Shown here one piece after another: positions 16,194 through 24,215 of a DNA stretch of 64,000 nucleotides. The position numbers and the translations under genes were made by a program. Source of the DNA: UBA1366 sp047602575 (GTDB taxonomy: Bacteria > Bacillota > Clostridia > Oscillospirales > Ruminococcaceae). Each line of letters starts with the position of its first letter. The stretch's first letter is position 1. Below the pieces are notes generated by a model. It did no database searches. It was not told where the DNA came from and saw only the letters and a list, made by a program, of their open reading frames with translations. The stretch covers positions 1,218,743 to 1,282,742 of the forward strand of contig JASGGY010000003.1 of assembly GCA_047602575.1 (NCBI GenBank). The letters are read 5' to 3'.

Positions 16194-17168
16194 TTACCGC
16201 ATGTAGATTTTTGTGATGATTTCCTCCATCGGCAACTCGCGCACGGAGATGTCGGTGAAGCTGACCTGCGCGGTGATGGTTCTTAAAAACGCATCGACCG
16301 GCAGGCGCGCGGTATCAATTTCCAGCGTGACCTCAAGCGGCGAGGGCTGCGTAAGTACCTTGATTTCCGCCGTGTCCGCGAACGCATGGGGCTGTTCCAG
16401 CTTCAGCTCCACGATTTTTTTCTCGCCCAAGCTGTTGCGGAGTTTTTCGAGCGTATCGTCGAACACCTTTTTGCCGTGGTTGATGACGACGACGCGGTCT
16501 GCAAGCTCTTTGACGTCGTCAAGGTCGTGGGTGGTAAGCAGAAAGGTTGTTCCGGCGGCGTTGCGGCTGCGGATGAAGGTGCGGATGCTATTTTTCGCGA
16601 TGACGTCCAGCCCGATGGTCGGCTCGTCGAGGAACACAATCGGCGGGTTGTGGAGCATCGCCATGATGAATTCGCATTTCATCCGCTCGCCCAAAGATAG
16701 CACCCGCGTGGGCTTGCGCATGATTTCCTCCGTGCCGAGCAGGACGGAAAGCTCATCCAACCGTGCCTTATAGTCAGTGTTGCTGATGCCGTAAATTGCT
16801 TTGTTCATCGCGAAGCTGTCCGCCGGGGGGATGTCCCAGATCAGCTGGGATTTCTGCCCGAACACCGCGCCGATCTGCGAAACATAGCGCCGGCGCTCCT
16901 TTGCCGGGTTAAAGCCCAGCACGCTGATGTCGCCGCTTGTCGGGTAAAGCGCGCCGCAGAGCATTTTGATCGCGGTGGATTTCCCCGCGCCGTTCGGCCC
17001 TAAAATGCCGCAGATTTCCCCCTGCGCGATGGTGAACGTTACGTCGTCCACCGCATTGACGACGACCTTTTTCCGGTGAAAGAAGCTTTTTACCGTTTCG
17101 CCGAAGCCGCTGCCGCGCTCGTAGGTTGCGTAGGTTTTGGTTAAATTCTGCACGCGGACGATTTCCAT
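16194..17168 (-). CDS. ABC-2 exporter ATP-binding protein
   Basis: 324 aa cytoplasmic ATPase. Walker A GPNGAGKST at about 55-63, signature LSLGERMKCE, Walker B VFLDEPTIGLD, H-loop TTHDLDD. The signature has SLGER instead of SGGQ, typical of the YhaQ/NatA-like group that pairs with DUF990/ABC-2 permeases. A C-terminal accessory domain of about 90 residues follows. It starts directly at the stop of the upstream permease (17168), so translation is coupled. Together with the two permeases it forms an exporter of unknown substrate. Confidence 0.9.
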   Translation of the reverse strand: MEIVRVQNLTKTYATYERGSGFGETVKSFFHRKKVVVNAVDDVTFTIAQGEICGILGPNGAGKSTAIKMLCGALYPTSGDISVLGFNPAKERRRYVSQIGAVFGQKSQLIWDIPPADSFAMNKAIYGISNTDYKARLDELSVLLGTEEIMRKPTRVLSLGERMKCEFIMAMLHNPPIVFLDEPTIGLDVIAKNSIRTFIRSRNAAGTTFLLTTHDLDDVKELADRVVVINHGKKVFDDTLEKLRNSLGEKKIVELKLEQPHAFADTAEIKVLTQPSPLEVTLEIDTARLPVDAFLRTITAQVSFTDISVRELPMEEIITKIYMR

Positions 17169-17953
17169 CAGCCGCCCACCCCCTCATAAAGCTTGATCAT
17201 CCGGTTATACAGCCAGATGCCGGCAAGCAGGAACAACCCGCACGGAATCAGCATCAGCAGCACAAACCGCGGCGCGTTCCCGAGCAGCGCCGCGCAGGGG
17301 AAAAACCCGATCATCGCCACGGGAATGACGAACATCGTCACCGCACGCAGCGCTTTCGGGAAGATGCCGGCGGGGTATTTCCCGAACATCCGCACGCTGT
17401 CAAACAGCTCCGGAATGCGGGAATTGCCGATCCATTTAAAGCTGATTGCAGCCATGATCAGATAAAGCCCGCCCATGACCGCAGCACCCGCCAAAAACAG
17501 CAGCACAAATTGCAGCCAATTCCCGATGCCGGGCGACGCGCCGGAAAACGCCAGCGAAACCCCTGCCATTGCCCCGCCGCCGAGGAACAGGCTGAAGCTT
17601 TCGGGGTTGAAATTGTTTGAGAGCATATAGAGCAGCGGGTGCATCGGGCGCAGCAGGATCAGCTCATAAGTGCCCTCGCGTATATGCCCCATCGTGTCCC
17701 AGACAATCCCCTCAAACACCAGCGACGAAAGCCCCAGAGATAGGGTGTAAATGCCCTGCAGCAGCAGAACCTCCCACACCGACCAATCGGGAAAGCTCGC
17801 CCCCGCGCTGTAAATCAGCACCGTCACCACCGGAAACAGCAGGTTCGACAGCAGCGTGATGACTGTTCCCAGCAGGAAGCTCGACCGATAGGTCATCGCC
17901 CGCGCAAGAGCGGTTTTGACACAGGTGAAATAAATCCGCATTGCCCGCTTCAT
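17168..17953 (-). CDS. ABC-2 exporter permease, second subunit
   Basis: 261 aa from ATG 17953, overlapping the previous stop as ATGA. Six hydrophobic segments are seen. The motif TMGHIREGTYELILLRPMHPLLY matches the family in which a conserved GxxE..LL.P loop sits between helices 2 and 3 (ABC-2 family 'ABC transporter permease', DUF990-like). It heterodimerises with the upstream permease and is driven by the downstream ATPase. The open frame upstream of 17953 is only the shadow of the neighbouring gene. Confidence 0.85.
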   Translation of the reverse strand: MKRAMRIYFTCVKTALARAMTYRSSFLLGTVITLLSNLLFPVVTVLIYSAGASFPDWSVWEVLLLQGIYTLSLGLSSLVFEGIVWDTMGHIREGTYELILLRPMHPLLYMLSNNFNPESFSLFLGGGAMAGVSLAFSGASPGIGNWLQFVLLFLAGAAVMGGLYLIMAAISFKWIGNSRIPELFDSVRMFGKYPAGIFPKALRAVTMFVIPVAMIGFFPCAALLGNAPRFVLLMLIPCGLFLLAGIWLYNRMIKLYEGVGG

Positions 17954-18768
17954 GCGCCCACCCCCGTAAATCGTCGGATGGCAAGCGCACCGACCAGCTT
18001 GCTGACCAGTGCCATGAAAAGCACCGCGCAGGCCTGAATTCCCACAATTGCCGGAATTTCCAGCGTGATGCCGCCAAGGGTATAACGCCCCGTCCACACC
18101 ATCGCCGGCACATACAGAATGTACTGAAACGGCAGAAAAAACTGGAGCGTCTGCAGCCATTGCGGAAAAAACACCAGCGGCACAAGTCCGCCGGAAAAGA
18201 ATGTCGATACCAGCAGGAATACGTGCCGGATGCCGTTTGCATCCACCAGCCAGAACGCGGTCATGCCCAGCGTATAGTTGACAAGAAAATTCATCAGAAA
18301 CGCCAGCGCCACCGACAGCACCGTCCAGCCGATGTGCGCGGGGACAAGCACCTCACCGAACAGCAGCGAAAAAATCAGAAAGCAGGGTATGAATTCCACA
18401 TAAAAGCCGAGAAAACGATGTCCGATTTTTTGAGAGAAGGCAAAAAATCCGTGGCTGACCGGACGCAGGGCAAAGGTCAGGTACTTCCCCGTGCGGATGA
18501 GCATCTGCAAATTCCAGTCCGCAAAATCCATCGTCAGGTAGCCGATGAGGACAGTCACACCGAAATAGCGTACCATCTGGGAAAGCTCCAGCCCCGCAAG
18601 GGTTGTGCCCGTCCCGTAAACCGCGCTCCAGATAAAATATTGTACAAGAAAATAAACCGGTCCGACGAAAATTGACACCATCGAGTGGGTGCGGTAGCAA
18701 GCCCATTCCTGATAGGTGACGAATGCCACAGATTTCAGTACCGCATATTTTTGCCGAAGAACGCCCAT
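17950..18768 (-). CDS. ABC-2 exporter permease, first subunit
   Basis: 272 aa from ATG 18768, overlapping the serine hydrolase stop as TAATG. Six membrane segments. The loop LQMLIRTGKYLTFALRPVSH parallels the GxxxxxLLRP loop of its partner. Membership in a two-permease, one-ATPase ABC-2 set is clear. The operon begins with two beta-lactamase-fold hydrolases, which suggests export or detoxification of an amide- or ester-containing compound; this is inference only. Confidence 0.85.
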   Translation of the reverse strand: MGVLRQKYAVLKSVAFVTYQEWACYRTHSMVSIFVGPVYFLVQYFIWSAVYGTGTTLAGLELSQMVRYFGVTVLIGYLTMDFADWNLQMLIRTGKYLTFALRPVSHGFFAFSQKIGHRFLGFYVEFIPCFLIFSLLFGEVLVPAHIGWTVLSVALAFLMNFLVNYTLGMTAFWLVDANGIRHVFLLVSTFFSGGLVPLVFFPQWLQTLQFFLPFQYILYVPAMVWTGRYTLGGITLEIPAIVGIQACAVLFMALVSKLVGALAIRRFTGVGA

Positions 18769-19964
18769 TAAACCAGCCCCGACCAGATGACGATCTGTGT
18801 GTTGTAGACCGCTTCCGGACACCAGCCGTCCGGCACATCGTCAAACGGCACGAAATATGCCGCCGCCATCCGCTCCTTCGGATCCATAATCAGCGCGCAA
18901 GCCCCCGCGCCCTCGTGGAAGAACGAGCCTTCGGAATAATAATATTCCGCGTTGCGCTTCATGTCAAACCCGATGCCGAACGAACGGTCGGGGTCGTTGA
19001 CACCCCACGCGAAATTCGGGACGCCGTGCAGCGCGCAGGTGGTCATCTTTTCAAACAGCTTTCTGCCCAGAATCCGCACATCGCCGCTTCTGCCCATGCC
19101 AAGACACATTGTTCCGAACTTTATCAGATCCGCGGTGGTGGAATACACCCCGTTGTCCGTGGACGGAACGCTCTTCCAACCATTCTTTTCATTATCGGGC
19201 TGGTTTGTTCCGTCGATGACGCGTTTGAGATACGCTTCATTTTCAGCACTTTTCACCACCATCCGCTTCGCAAGCGCAGGGGTCAGCGTAAAGGTACTGT
19301 CGTTCATGCCGAGCGGGCGGAAGATTTCCTCCTCGATATATGCTTTTACATCCCTGCCGGAAACACGGGTGATGATTTCGCCCAGAATTTTAAACCCGAA
19401 CGAGCAGTACATCCACTCCTCATCCGGCATACGGCGAACACCCGCCTGCAAAGCAGCGTGAATCCAGTTGAACGCACCATCCTTTTCGGGGTCGTAGCCG
19501 TCGATATAACGTCCCACCGCATCCCAGTAGAGGTAGTCGCCGCCGACATCCGGATAGCCCGCATCGGGGAGCATACCGGAGGTGTGTGTCAGCAGATGCT
19601 TGACCGTAATGCGCCAGAAATCGCCCTGATCAAATTCCGGCAGAAGCTCTTTCACCGGCGTGTCAAGCCGGAAATGCCCGTCTTCAATCAGCTTCATCAC
19701 CGCAACGGCGGTGAAAAGCTTTGTCACCGATGCAACGCGTACCACCGTGTCCGGCAGCATGGGGTCGGTCGCATCGGCATAATGCCGCCGCCCCACCGCA
19801 CCGCTCGCGAATACCTTACCGTCCCGCGCCAGACAATAGGACGCGCCCTGAATTTTGCGCCTGTCCATCAGTCTGCCGAAATGCTTATGTAAAGCCGCCA
19901 GCCGGCTTTCGTCATAGCCAGCCTCCGCCGGTGTGACCTCGGTATTTCCTTTGATCATGTTCAT
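18768..19964 (-). CDS. Beta-lactamase-fold serine hydrolase
   Basis: 398 aa. Class C / penicillin-binding-protein-like fold: nucleophile motif SVTK (about residue 80), the YxS/N motif as MYCSFGF and a C-terminal HEGAG in place of KTG. No signal peptide is visible, so it is cytoplasmic, like esterase EstB or D-aminopeptidase-type relatives. RBS AGGAGG precedes ATG 19964. It is a paralogue of 21471-22637 two genes upstream, sharing HLLTHTSGM, GFGIGFDM and the end-block IVIWSG. True beta-lactamase activity cannot be assumed. Confidence 0.85.
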   Translation of the reverse strand: MNMIKGNTEVTPAEAGYDESRLAALHKHFGRLMDRRKIQGASYCLARDGKVFASGAVGRRHYADATDPMLPDTVVRVASVTKLFTAVAVMKLIEDGHFRLDTPVKELLPEFDQGDFWRITVKHLLTHTSGMLPDAGYPDVGGDYLYWDAVGRYIDGYDPEKDGAFNWIHAALQAGVRRMPDEEWMYCSFGFKILGEIITRVSGRDVKAYIEEEIFRPLGMNDSTFTLTPALAKRMVVKSAENEAYLKRVIDGTNQPDNEKNGWKSVPSTDNGVYSTTADLIKFGTMCLGMGRSGDVRILGRKLFEKMTTCALHGVPNFAWGVNDPDRSFGIGFDMKRNAEYYYSEGSFFHEGAGACALIMDPKERMAAAYFVPFDDVPDGWCPEAVYNTQIVIWSGLV

Positions 19965-20058
19965 GTTCTTTTCCTCCTATTCAATAATCCCCGACCTGAT
20001 GATGTTCCGGACGTTTCATAACGTTTGCGGATGTAAAATTTAAGGGCTGTAACTATTC

Positions 20059-20685
20059 TCAGCTCTTGACCGGTGGCTGCCACGGCGGCGGACAAAGCAG
20101 TGTCGTCTGTCCGATGTCCGGCAGCACATCATAAACGGAGCTTCCCATCTGCGTTTCAAAATGCTCCTTGATTTCAAACAGCTTGTTCCAACGTTCTATC
20201 ATGTTATCAAAAATGCCGTACCTGCGCGCCACATCCACAAAACGCTTTTCTAAAATACAAAAGCCATAATCCGCCGCCAGACTGTCACAAAGCTGAATCA
20301 ACCGGTCATACGCGTCGCAGGTACATTGGCTGATATATTCTTTAATCACACGGTCTTCCTCCGTCTGCGGAATGAAATCAAATTCCTTTTGCATCAGCGG
20401 ATAGGAATGCGTCATGCAGATACGCGCAACCTGCTCCCAGCGACGCTCCTGCGCATAACGGTATCCCTCATAAACATGACGGGGTATCGACACAATACCC
20501 ACACGTCTGCCGATGTCATGCAGTAACCCCAGCACATAAGCCTTCTCCGGGTTCATGCCCTCCACCTTTTCCGCAATCAGCCGCGCCGCCAGACCGGTGT
20601 TGAACGAATGCCGAATCCACGGTCCGGGGTTGAGCGCTTGCGCTGTTTTCAGCTCCCGCTCGGCGATTTCAATGTCTGGATACAA
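20059..20685 (-). CDS. HD-domain phosphohydrolase-like protein
   Basis: 208 aa if translation starts at TTG 20685 (AAGGAATCGATC upstream), which leaves a 19-bp gap to the upstream stop. Starting at an upstream ATG would overlap the GNAT gene. HD motif: HSFNTGLAARLIAEK then LGLLHDIGRR, with later polar residues THSYPL and CDSLAADYG. HD proteins hydrolyse phosphate esters of nucleotides or act as metal-dependent phosphatases; the substrate is unknown. It lies inside the hydrolase-ABC operon. Confidence 0.75.
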   Translation of the reverse strand: MYPDIEIAERELKTAQALNPGPWIRHSFNTGLAARLIAEKVEGMNPEKAYVLGLLHDIGRRVGIVSIPRHVYEGYRYAQERRWEQVARICMTHSYPLMQKEFDFIPQTEEDRVIKEYISQCTCDAYDRLIQLCDSLAADYGFCILEKRFVDVARRYGIFDNMIERWNKLFEIKEHFETQMGSSVYDVLPDIGQTTLLCPPPWQPPVKS

Positions 20686-20704
20686 GATCGATTCCTTCTT
20701 TCGT

Positions 20705-21460
20705 TCAATGTGCGTCAAACTTTGCATACCCTGCGGGAATAGAAAAGCTTTCCCGAAAGCCCGCCCGATAGGTAATATGCTCCGACGGACCCGCCCATTG
20801 CCAGCAGACCGGAAGTTCCTTGCGCTTACAATCGTCCACCACAAAGCTTAACAGCTCGCTTGCGTAACCCATTCCGCGATGCGCCTTTGCCGTCACGATG
20901 TAGTCAAAACGCGTGTTCCCATACGGCGAACTATGGATATTGGTGTAAACCATCGCCGTTTCGCCGAGATAACCGGCATAGAGAAAGCTGCCCGGCGCTT
21001 TCATCATCTGTTTTGCCGGCGCAATCTCCCACGGCTCGCCGCCGGGCAGCAGAATATCCGCTGCGATCCGCTCGTCCCATTCCGTCAGCAACCGGATGTC
21101 AAGCCGTTTGTCTGTCTGAATCCGGTTTTCTGCGGACAGGATCATCACACGGTGCGGTTCTTCCGGCGTAAACGAAAATCCGTGCTGCGCGAGCGTTTCC
21201 TTGTGCAGGTTAAAATAATCTTGTTGATGCGGATGATAAATCACTGGTGTTATTCCGCGCCGGAGATAAAACCCGCGGATGTCGTCCAGAACCGCGCCGA
21301 GGTCGGTGATGTTCTCCGGAAACAGAAACGCATGATTTCCATCATAGGAATCGTGGTTGTCGTCCATGTAAAACAGCAGCCCGTATTCCGTTTCTTCCCA
21401 CGCGGCAAAGCGCTTCGGAAATTCGGATTCTTCCCGCAGGATGGCGGTTTGTATATTCAT
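20705..21460 (-). CDS. GNAT-family acetyltransferase
   Basis: 251 aa from ATG 21460 (TAGGAGCAACCGA upstream, ten bases after the upstream stop). N-terminal half about 1-110 is family-specific and lacks motifs I know. The GNAT fold follows at about 120-251, with DYIVTAKAHRGMGYASELLSF as the acetyl-CoA loop (RGxGxA) and YRAGF near the end. The acceptor is unknown. Its position in a beta-lactamase/ABC operon would fit modification of a toxic or signalling small molecule, which is inference. Confidence 0.8.
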   Translation of the reverse strand: MNIQTAILREESEFPKRFAAWEETEYGLLFYMDDNHDSYDGNHAFLFPENITDLGAVLDDIRGFYLRRGITPVIYHPHQQDYFNLHKETLAQHGFSFTPEEPHRVMILSAENRIQTDKRLDIRLLTEWDERIAADILLPGGEPWEIAPAKQMMKAPGSFLYAGYLGETAMVYTNIHSSPYGNTRFDYIVTAKAHRGMGYASELLSFVVDDCKRKELPVCWQWAGPSEHITYRAGFRESFSIPAGYAKFDAH

Positions 21461-21470
21461 TCGGTTGCTC

Positions 21471-22637
21471 CTATTCAATAACCCCCGACCAGATGATGTT
21501 CTGGACGTTCCACAGCGCTTCCGGATGCCAGTCACTATCCGCGAACGGAACAATCCATGCCGCAACCAGCTCCTCCGTCGGGTCTGCGTAAAGCGCGCAC
21601 GCCCCCGCCCCCTCGTGGTTGAAGGTGTCCGCCGAGAACGTAAACGCCGGCCCGTTGCGCATATCAAATCCAATGCCGAACCCGCGCGAGGGCGTATTAG
21701 CGCTCCAGCAGTAATCCGGAACATTGTGAATGGCGGGGGTAATCATCTTTTCGACGGCTTTCTTGCCGAGAATCCGCACGCCGTCGAGCGTGCCCTTGTT
21801 CATAATGCACTGCCCGAAGCGCAAAAGGTCATACGCGGTGGAATTCAGCCCGCCGCCGGTCGAGGGAATCCCATCCCATGGCGCTTCGGGCGTTTGTTCG
21901 TGGTGAATGGCGTTGTACAGTTCTTCGTTGTGGACAATCCAGCGCGCCGCCTTTGCCTTATCAATTGAAAAGCTGGTGTCTAAAAGCCCGAGGGGCTTGG
22001 CAATGAAATTCTCAATGTACGCCTCCGCGCGCATGCCGGTGATTTTCGCAATCACCGCACCGAGAATGCAGAAGCCGAAGCTGCAATATGCCCACTCCTT
22101 GCCCGGCGCCATGCGTACACCGTTTTCCAGCGACGCTTCAATCCAGTCGAAATCACCCTCCTTGTGCTGGAGGTAAGCATGCCCAATCAGCGCCCACTGC
22201 GAAACGGCTGGCTCATCCGGAAAACAGCCGCCGTCCGGGTGCATCCCCGAGGTATGGGTGAGCAGATGGAAGATGCTGATTGCCGCAAAGGGCGGCTTTT
22301 TGAACTGGGGCAGAATGTCAGCCACCGGCTGGTCAAGGCGCAGCTTGCCGTCCTCGACGAGCTTCATGATCGCCGTCGCCGTAAAAATTTTGGTAATTGA
22401 GGCGATGTACTGGATCGCGTCATGCGGAACCTCCCGCATGTCCTCCGCGCGGTAAGACTGCCGCCCGATGCCGTTGTGGGCGATGATCTTCCCGCGGCGG
22501 GCGATGCAATAGGTCGCGCACTGGATTTTTCCCCCGCTGACAAGCCCCGCAAGGTGGTCGTTGAGCACGTCAAGGCGCGCAGCGTCATACCCGACCGCGG
22601 CGGGCGCGCAAGCAGTTTCTCCCTTTGAAATCAACAT
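21471..22637 (-). CDS. Beta-lactamase-fold serine hydrolase, first gene of the operon
   Basis: 388 aa from ATG 22637 behind AAAGGAGGAAGATT. Nucleophile motif SITK, second motif AYCSFGF, third HEGAG. No export signal. It is about half identical by eye to the protein at 18768-19964, so the operon contains a duplicated hydrolase flanking a GNAT and an HD protein. It ends in TAG, ten bases before the next start. The promoter is at 22667-22695. Confidence 0.85.
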   Translation of the reverse strand: MLISKGETACAPAAVGYDAARLDVLNDHLAGLVSGGKIQCATYCIARRGKIIAHNGIGRQSYRAEDMREVPHDAIQYIASITKIFTATAIMKLVEDGKLRLDQPVADILPQFKKPPFAAISIFHLLTHTSGMHPDGGCFPDEPAVSQWALIGHAYLQHKEGDFDWIEASLENGVRMAPGKEWAYCSFGFCILGAVIAKITGMRAEAYIENFIAKPLGLLDTSFSIDKAKAARWIVHNEELYNAIHHEQTPEAPWDGIPSTGGGLNSTAYDLLRFGQCIMNKGTLDGVRILGKKAVEKMITPAIHNVPDYCWSANTPSRGFGIGFDMRNGPAFTFSADTFNHEGAGACALYADPTEELVAAWIVPFADSDWHPEALWNVQNIIWSGVIE

Positions 22638-22666
22638 AATCTTCCTCCTTTTTTGCGTCTGGATTG

Positions 22667-22695
22667 AGTATATCACAATTGCGGCAGATTTTCAA
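22667..22695 (-). promoter_or_regulatory. Promoter of the hydrolase-ABC operon
   Basis: TTGAAA, 17-bp spacer, TATACT on the minus strand, 30 bp before the start codon of the first hydrolase. Confidence 0.8.
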
Positions 22696-22716
22696 GGCAA
22701 AGGCAACAATTTATCT

Positions 22717-22764
22717 CAAAAAAAGCCCCGCCGCTTATGAAAAAACACAAGGGCAGGGCTTTTC
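22717..22764 (-). terminator. Terminator of the RNHCP gene
   Basis: AAAGCCCTGCC and GGCGGGGCTTTTTTT pair on the minus strand across a loop of about 19 nt. Confidence 0.8.
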
Positions 22765-22798
22765 GTTTTGTGATGAATTTTGCGCATTACGCAATGCC

Positions 22799-23203
22799 TT
22801 ATTCCGTCTTTTCGGGCAGATCCATCCGTGTGATCAGCTCAATCGGAAACGGCGGCGATGCCAGCGGTTTCGCCGCAATGGAAATCAGCTTCAGCGGGCT
22901 GTCGTCCGCGGCGACACGGTTTGAATGCATCACGCCGCACCGTCGGCAGCGGTGGATCAGCGCCCATTCGCCGCTTGCGCGCACCCATATGCCAACGGCG
23001 TCCATGATTGCGCCGCATTCCGCCATGCGATCTCCCGGCTCGTCGTCGAGATGTACGCTTGACAAGCATACCGGACAGTGATTCCGGTGCCGGCTTCCCG
23101 CGCCGTCGGGCGTGACAAGCGTTCCGCAGGCTTTACAGGTAAACGGTTCGGACGACGCGTCATTCTCAAATGCGCGCGGTGTGTGTTTATTGGACCGGTT
23201 CAA
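22799..23203 (-). CDS. RNHCP-domain zinc-binding protein
   Basis: 134 aa from TTG 23203 (GAAGGAGGAACTAAA upstream). The RNHCP domain fills about 20-115: CKACG, then SRHRNHCPVCLSSVH, then W..IHRCRRCG.MHSNRVAADD. The paired CxxC and CP.C cysteines make a treble zinc site. The family is known only by its motif and its function is undetermined. An unusual leader lies upstream, with a short uORF and hairpins. An upstream ATG-started frame (from 23437) crosses the promoter and is rejected as coding. Confidence 0.85.
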   Translation of the reverse strand: MNRSNKHTPRAFENDASSEPFTCKACGTLVTPDGAGSRHRNHCPVCLSSVHLDDEPGDRMAECGAIMDAVGIWVRASGEWALIHRCRRCGVMHSNRVAADDSPLKLISIAAKPLASPPFPIELITRMDLPEKTE

Positions 23204-23253
23204 TTTAGTTCCTCCTTCAGTATCGCGATACTTCTGGGAGGTCTTTGCAGAGA

Positions 23254-23310
23254 TTAATTTATGCAAACCTCCCGGCTTGCCGCAATCTCCTGATTTGCTG
23301 TCATAAACAT
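23254..23310 (-). CDS. 18-codon leader ORF upstream of the RNHCP gene
   Basis: ATG 23310 with AAAGGAGAATTTTC upstream; peptide MFMTANQEIAASREVCIN and TAA. Its last codons lie in the 5' arm of a stem (GGGAGGT-TTGCA with TGCAA-AGACCTCCC). A second stem AGTATCGCGATACT follows before the RNHCP ribosome site. The layout suggests a translational leader peptide controlling the gene. The evidence is SD quality and position only. Confidence 0.4.
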   Translation of the reverse strand: MFMTANQEIAASREVCIN

Positions 23311-23365
23311 GAAAATTCTCCTTTCTGTCGGTTTTAATAAGCCCATGCGTTCGGGGCTTATAGAT

Positions 23366-23394
23366 AGTATAGCACAGTTGTTTTTGTTTTGCAA
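23366..23394 (-). promoter_or_regulatory. Promoter of the RNHCP gene
   Basis: TTGCAA, 17-bp spacer, TATACT on the minus strand. It places about 160 nt of leader before the TTG start. Confidence 0.8.
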
Positions 23395-23503
23395 TCATGA
23401 TTTTATCTGATATTCGTGAAACGCCGCCCCCAAACACACGGCATGGGGGAATGTGCGGGCTTTCTCAAGCCGCATACAATCGCCATGTCCGGCAAGGCAG
23501 AAA

Positions 23504-23537
23504 GGAAGCCCGGGAGGGAATCCCCTCCGCGGGCTTT
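23504..23537 (-). terminator. Terminator of amtB-glnK
   Basis: AAAGCCCGCGGAGGGG and CCCTCCCGGGCTTCCTTTC form a long GC hairpin on the minus strand about 60 bases after the glnK stop. Confidence 0.75.
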
Positions 23538-23595
23538 GGAAGATGGCAATGTCTTTATGCCGTCCGGCTTCCGACTTTCTGTTTGGCGGGCGCGT

Positions 23596-23937
23596 CTACT
23601 TGATCGCGTCCTCGCCGTGTTCCTTTGTCCGGATGCGGATGGCGTCCTTCACTTCATAGGTGAAAATTTTTCCGTCGCCGAATTCGCCCGTGCAGAGCGC
23701 ATCGGTGATTGCGCCGACGACCTCGTCAACCTGGCTGTCCATGAGGACAATTTCAAGCTTGATCTTCTGGACGAAATTAAAATCGACTTCTGTGCCGCGG
23801 ATAATTTCCTTCCAGCCCTTCTGCTTGCCGAATCCCATGACCTGCAGGATGCTCATGCCGGTCAGGTTGAATGTGTCCATGATTGCGTTCACGTCCTCGA
23901 GCTTCTCCGGACGGATGTAGGCTTCGATTTTTATCAT
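23596..23937 (-). CDS. glnK: PII nitrogen regulatory protein GlnK
   Basis: 113 aa from ATG 23937. PII fold with T-loop GKQKGWKEIIRGTEVDFN, B-loop TGEFGDGKIF and IRIRTKEHG at the C-loop. The T-loop Tyr51 position is Val (RGTEV), so uridylylation is not expected. The trimer would bind ATP/ADP and 2-oxoglutarate and plug the AmtB encoded just upstream. The gap to amtB is filled by two and a half 91-bp repeats that end two bases before this start codon, leaving no normal SD and suggesting that the repeat RNA sets its translation. Stop is TAG. Confidence 0.92.
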   Translation of the reverse strand: MIKIEAYIRPEKLEDVNAIMDTFNLTGMSILQVMGFGKQKGWKEIIRGTEVDFNFVQKIKLEIVLMDSQVDEVVGAITDALCTGEFGDGKIFTYEVKDAIRIRTKEHGEDAIK

Positions 23938-23938
23938 A

Positions 23939-24178
23939 CTAATGCCCATGCACTCCATGCTCAAATCGCTATGAAAGAGCATGCATGGGCTCGCCCCCTC
24001 TCCTGTTTTGATTAATTGGTTCTTTCACGCTAATGCCCATGCACTCCATGCTCAAATCGCTATGAAAGAGCATGCATGGGCTCACACCCTCTCCTGTTTT
24101 GATTAATTGGTTCTTTCACGCTAATGCCCATGCACTCCATGCTCATATCGCTATGAAAGAGCATGCATGGGCTCACAC
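23939..24178 (-). repeat. 91-bp tandem repeat (2.6 copies) between amtB and glnK
   Basis: Units at 23939-24029 and 24030-24120 and a partial one at 24121-24178 are almost identical. On the transcript each unit folds as GCCCATGCA/TGCATGGGC plus TGCTC/GAGCA, with a bulged TGGAG and a TTTCATAGCGATTT loop. A diverged single copy lies at 54440-54533. The unit has no coding continuity. Confidence 0.9.
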
Positions 24179-24215
24179 CTCACTTTCGTGTTTCGTTTCT
24201 CACGTAGATTCCGGA

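Noticed and set aside
24072..24178. Protein-coding ORFs within the 91-bp repeats
   Set aside because: Frames are products of the repeat itself (repeated MKEHAWA-type peptides) with no start site or family similarity.
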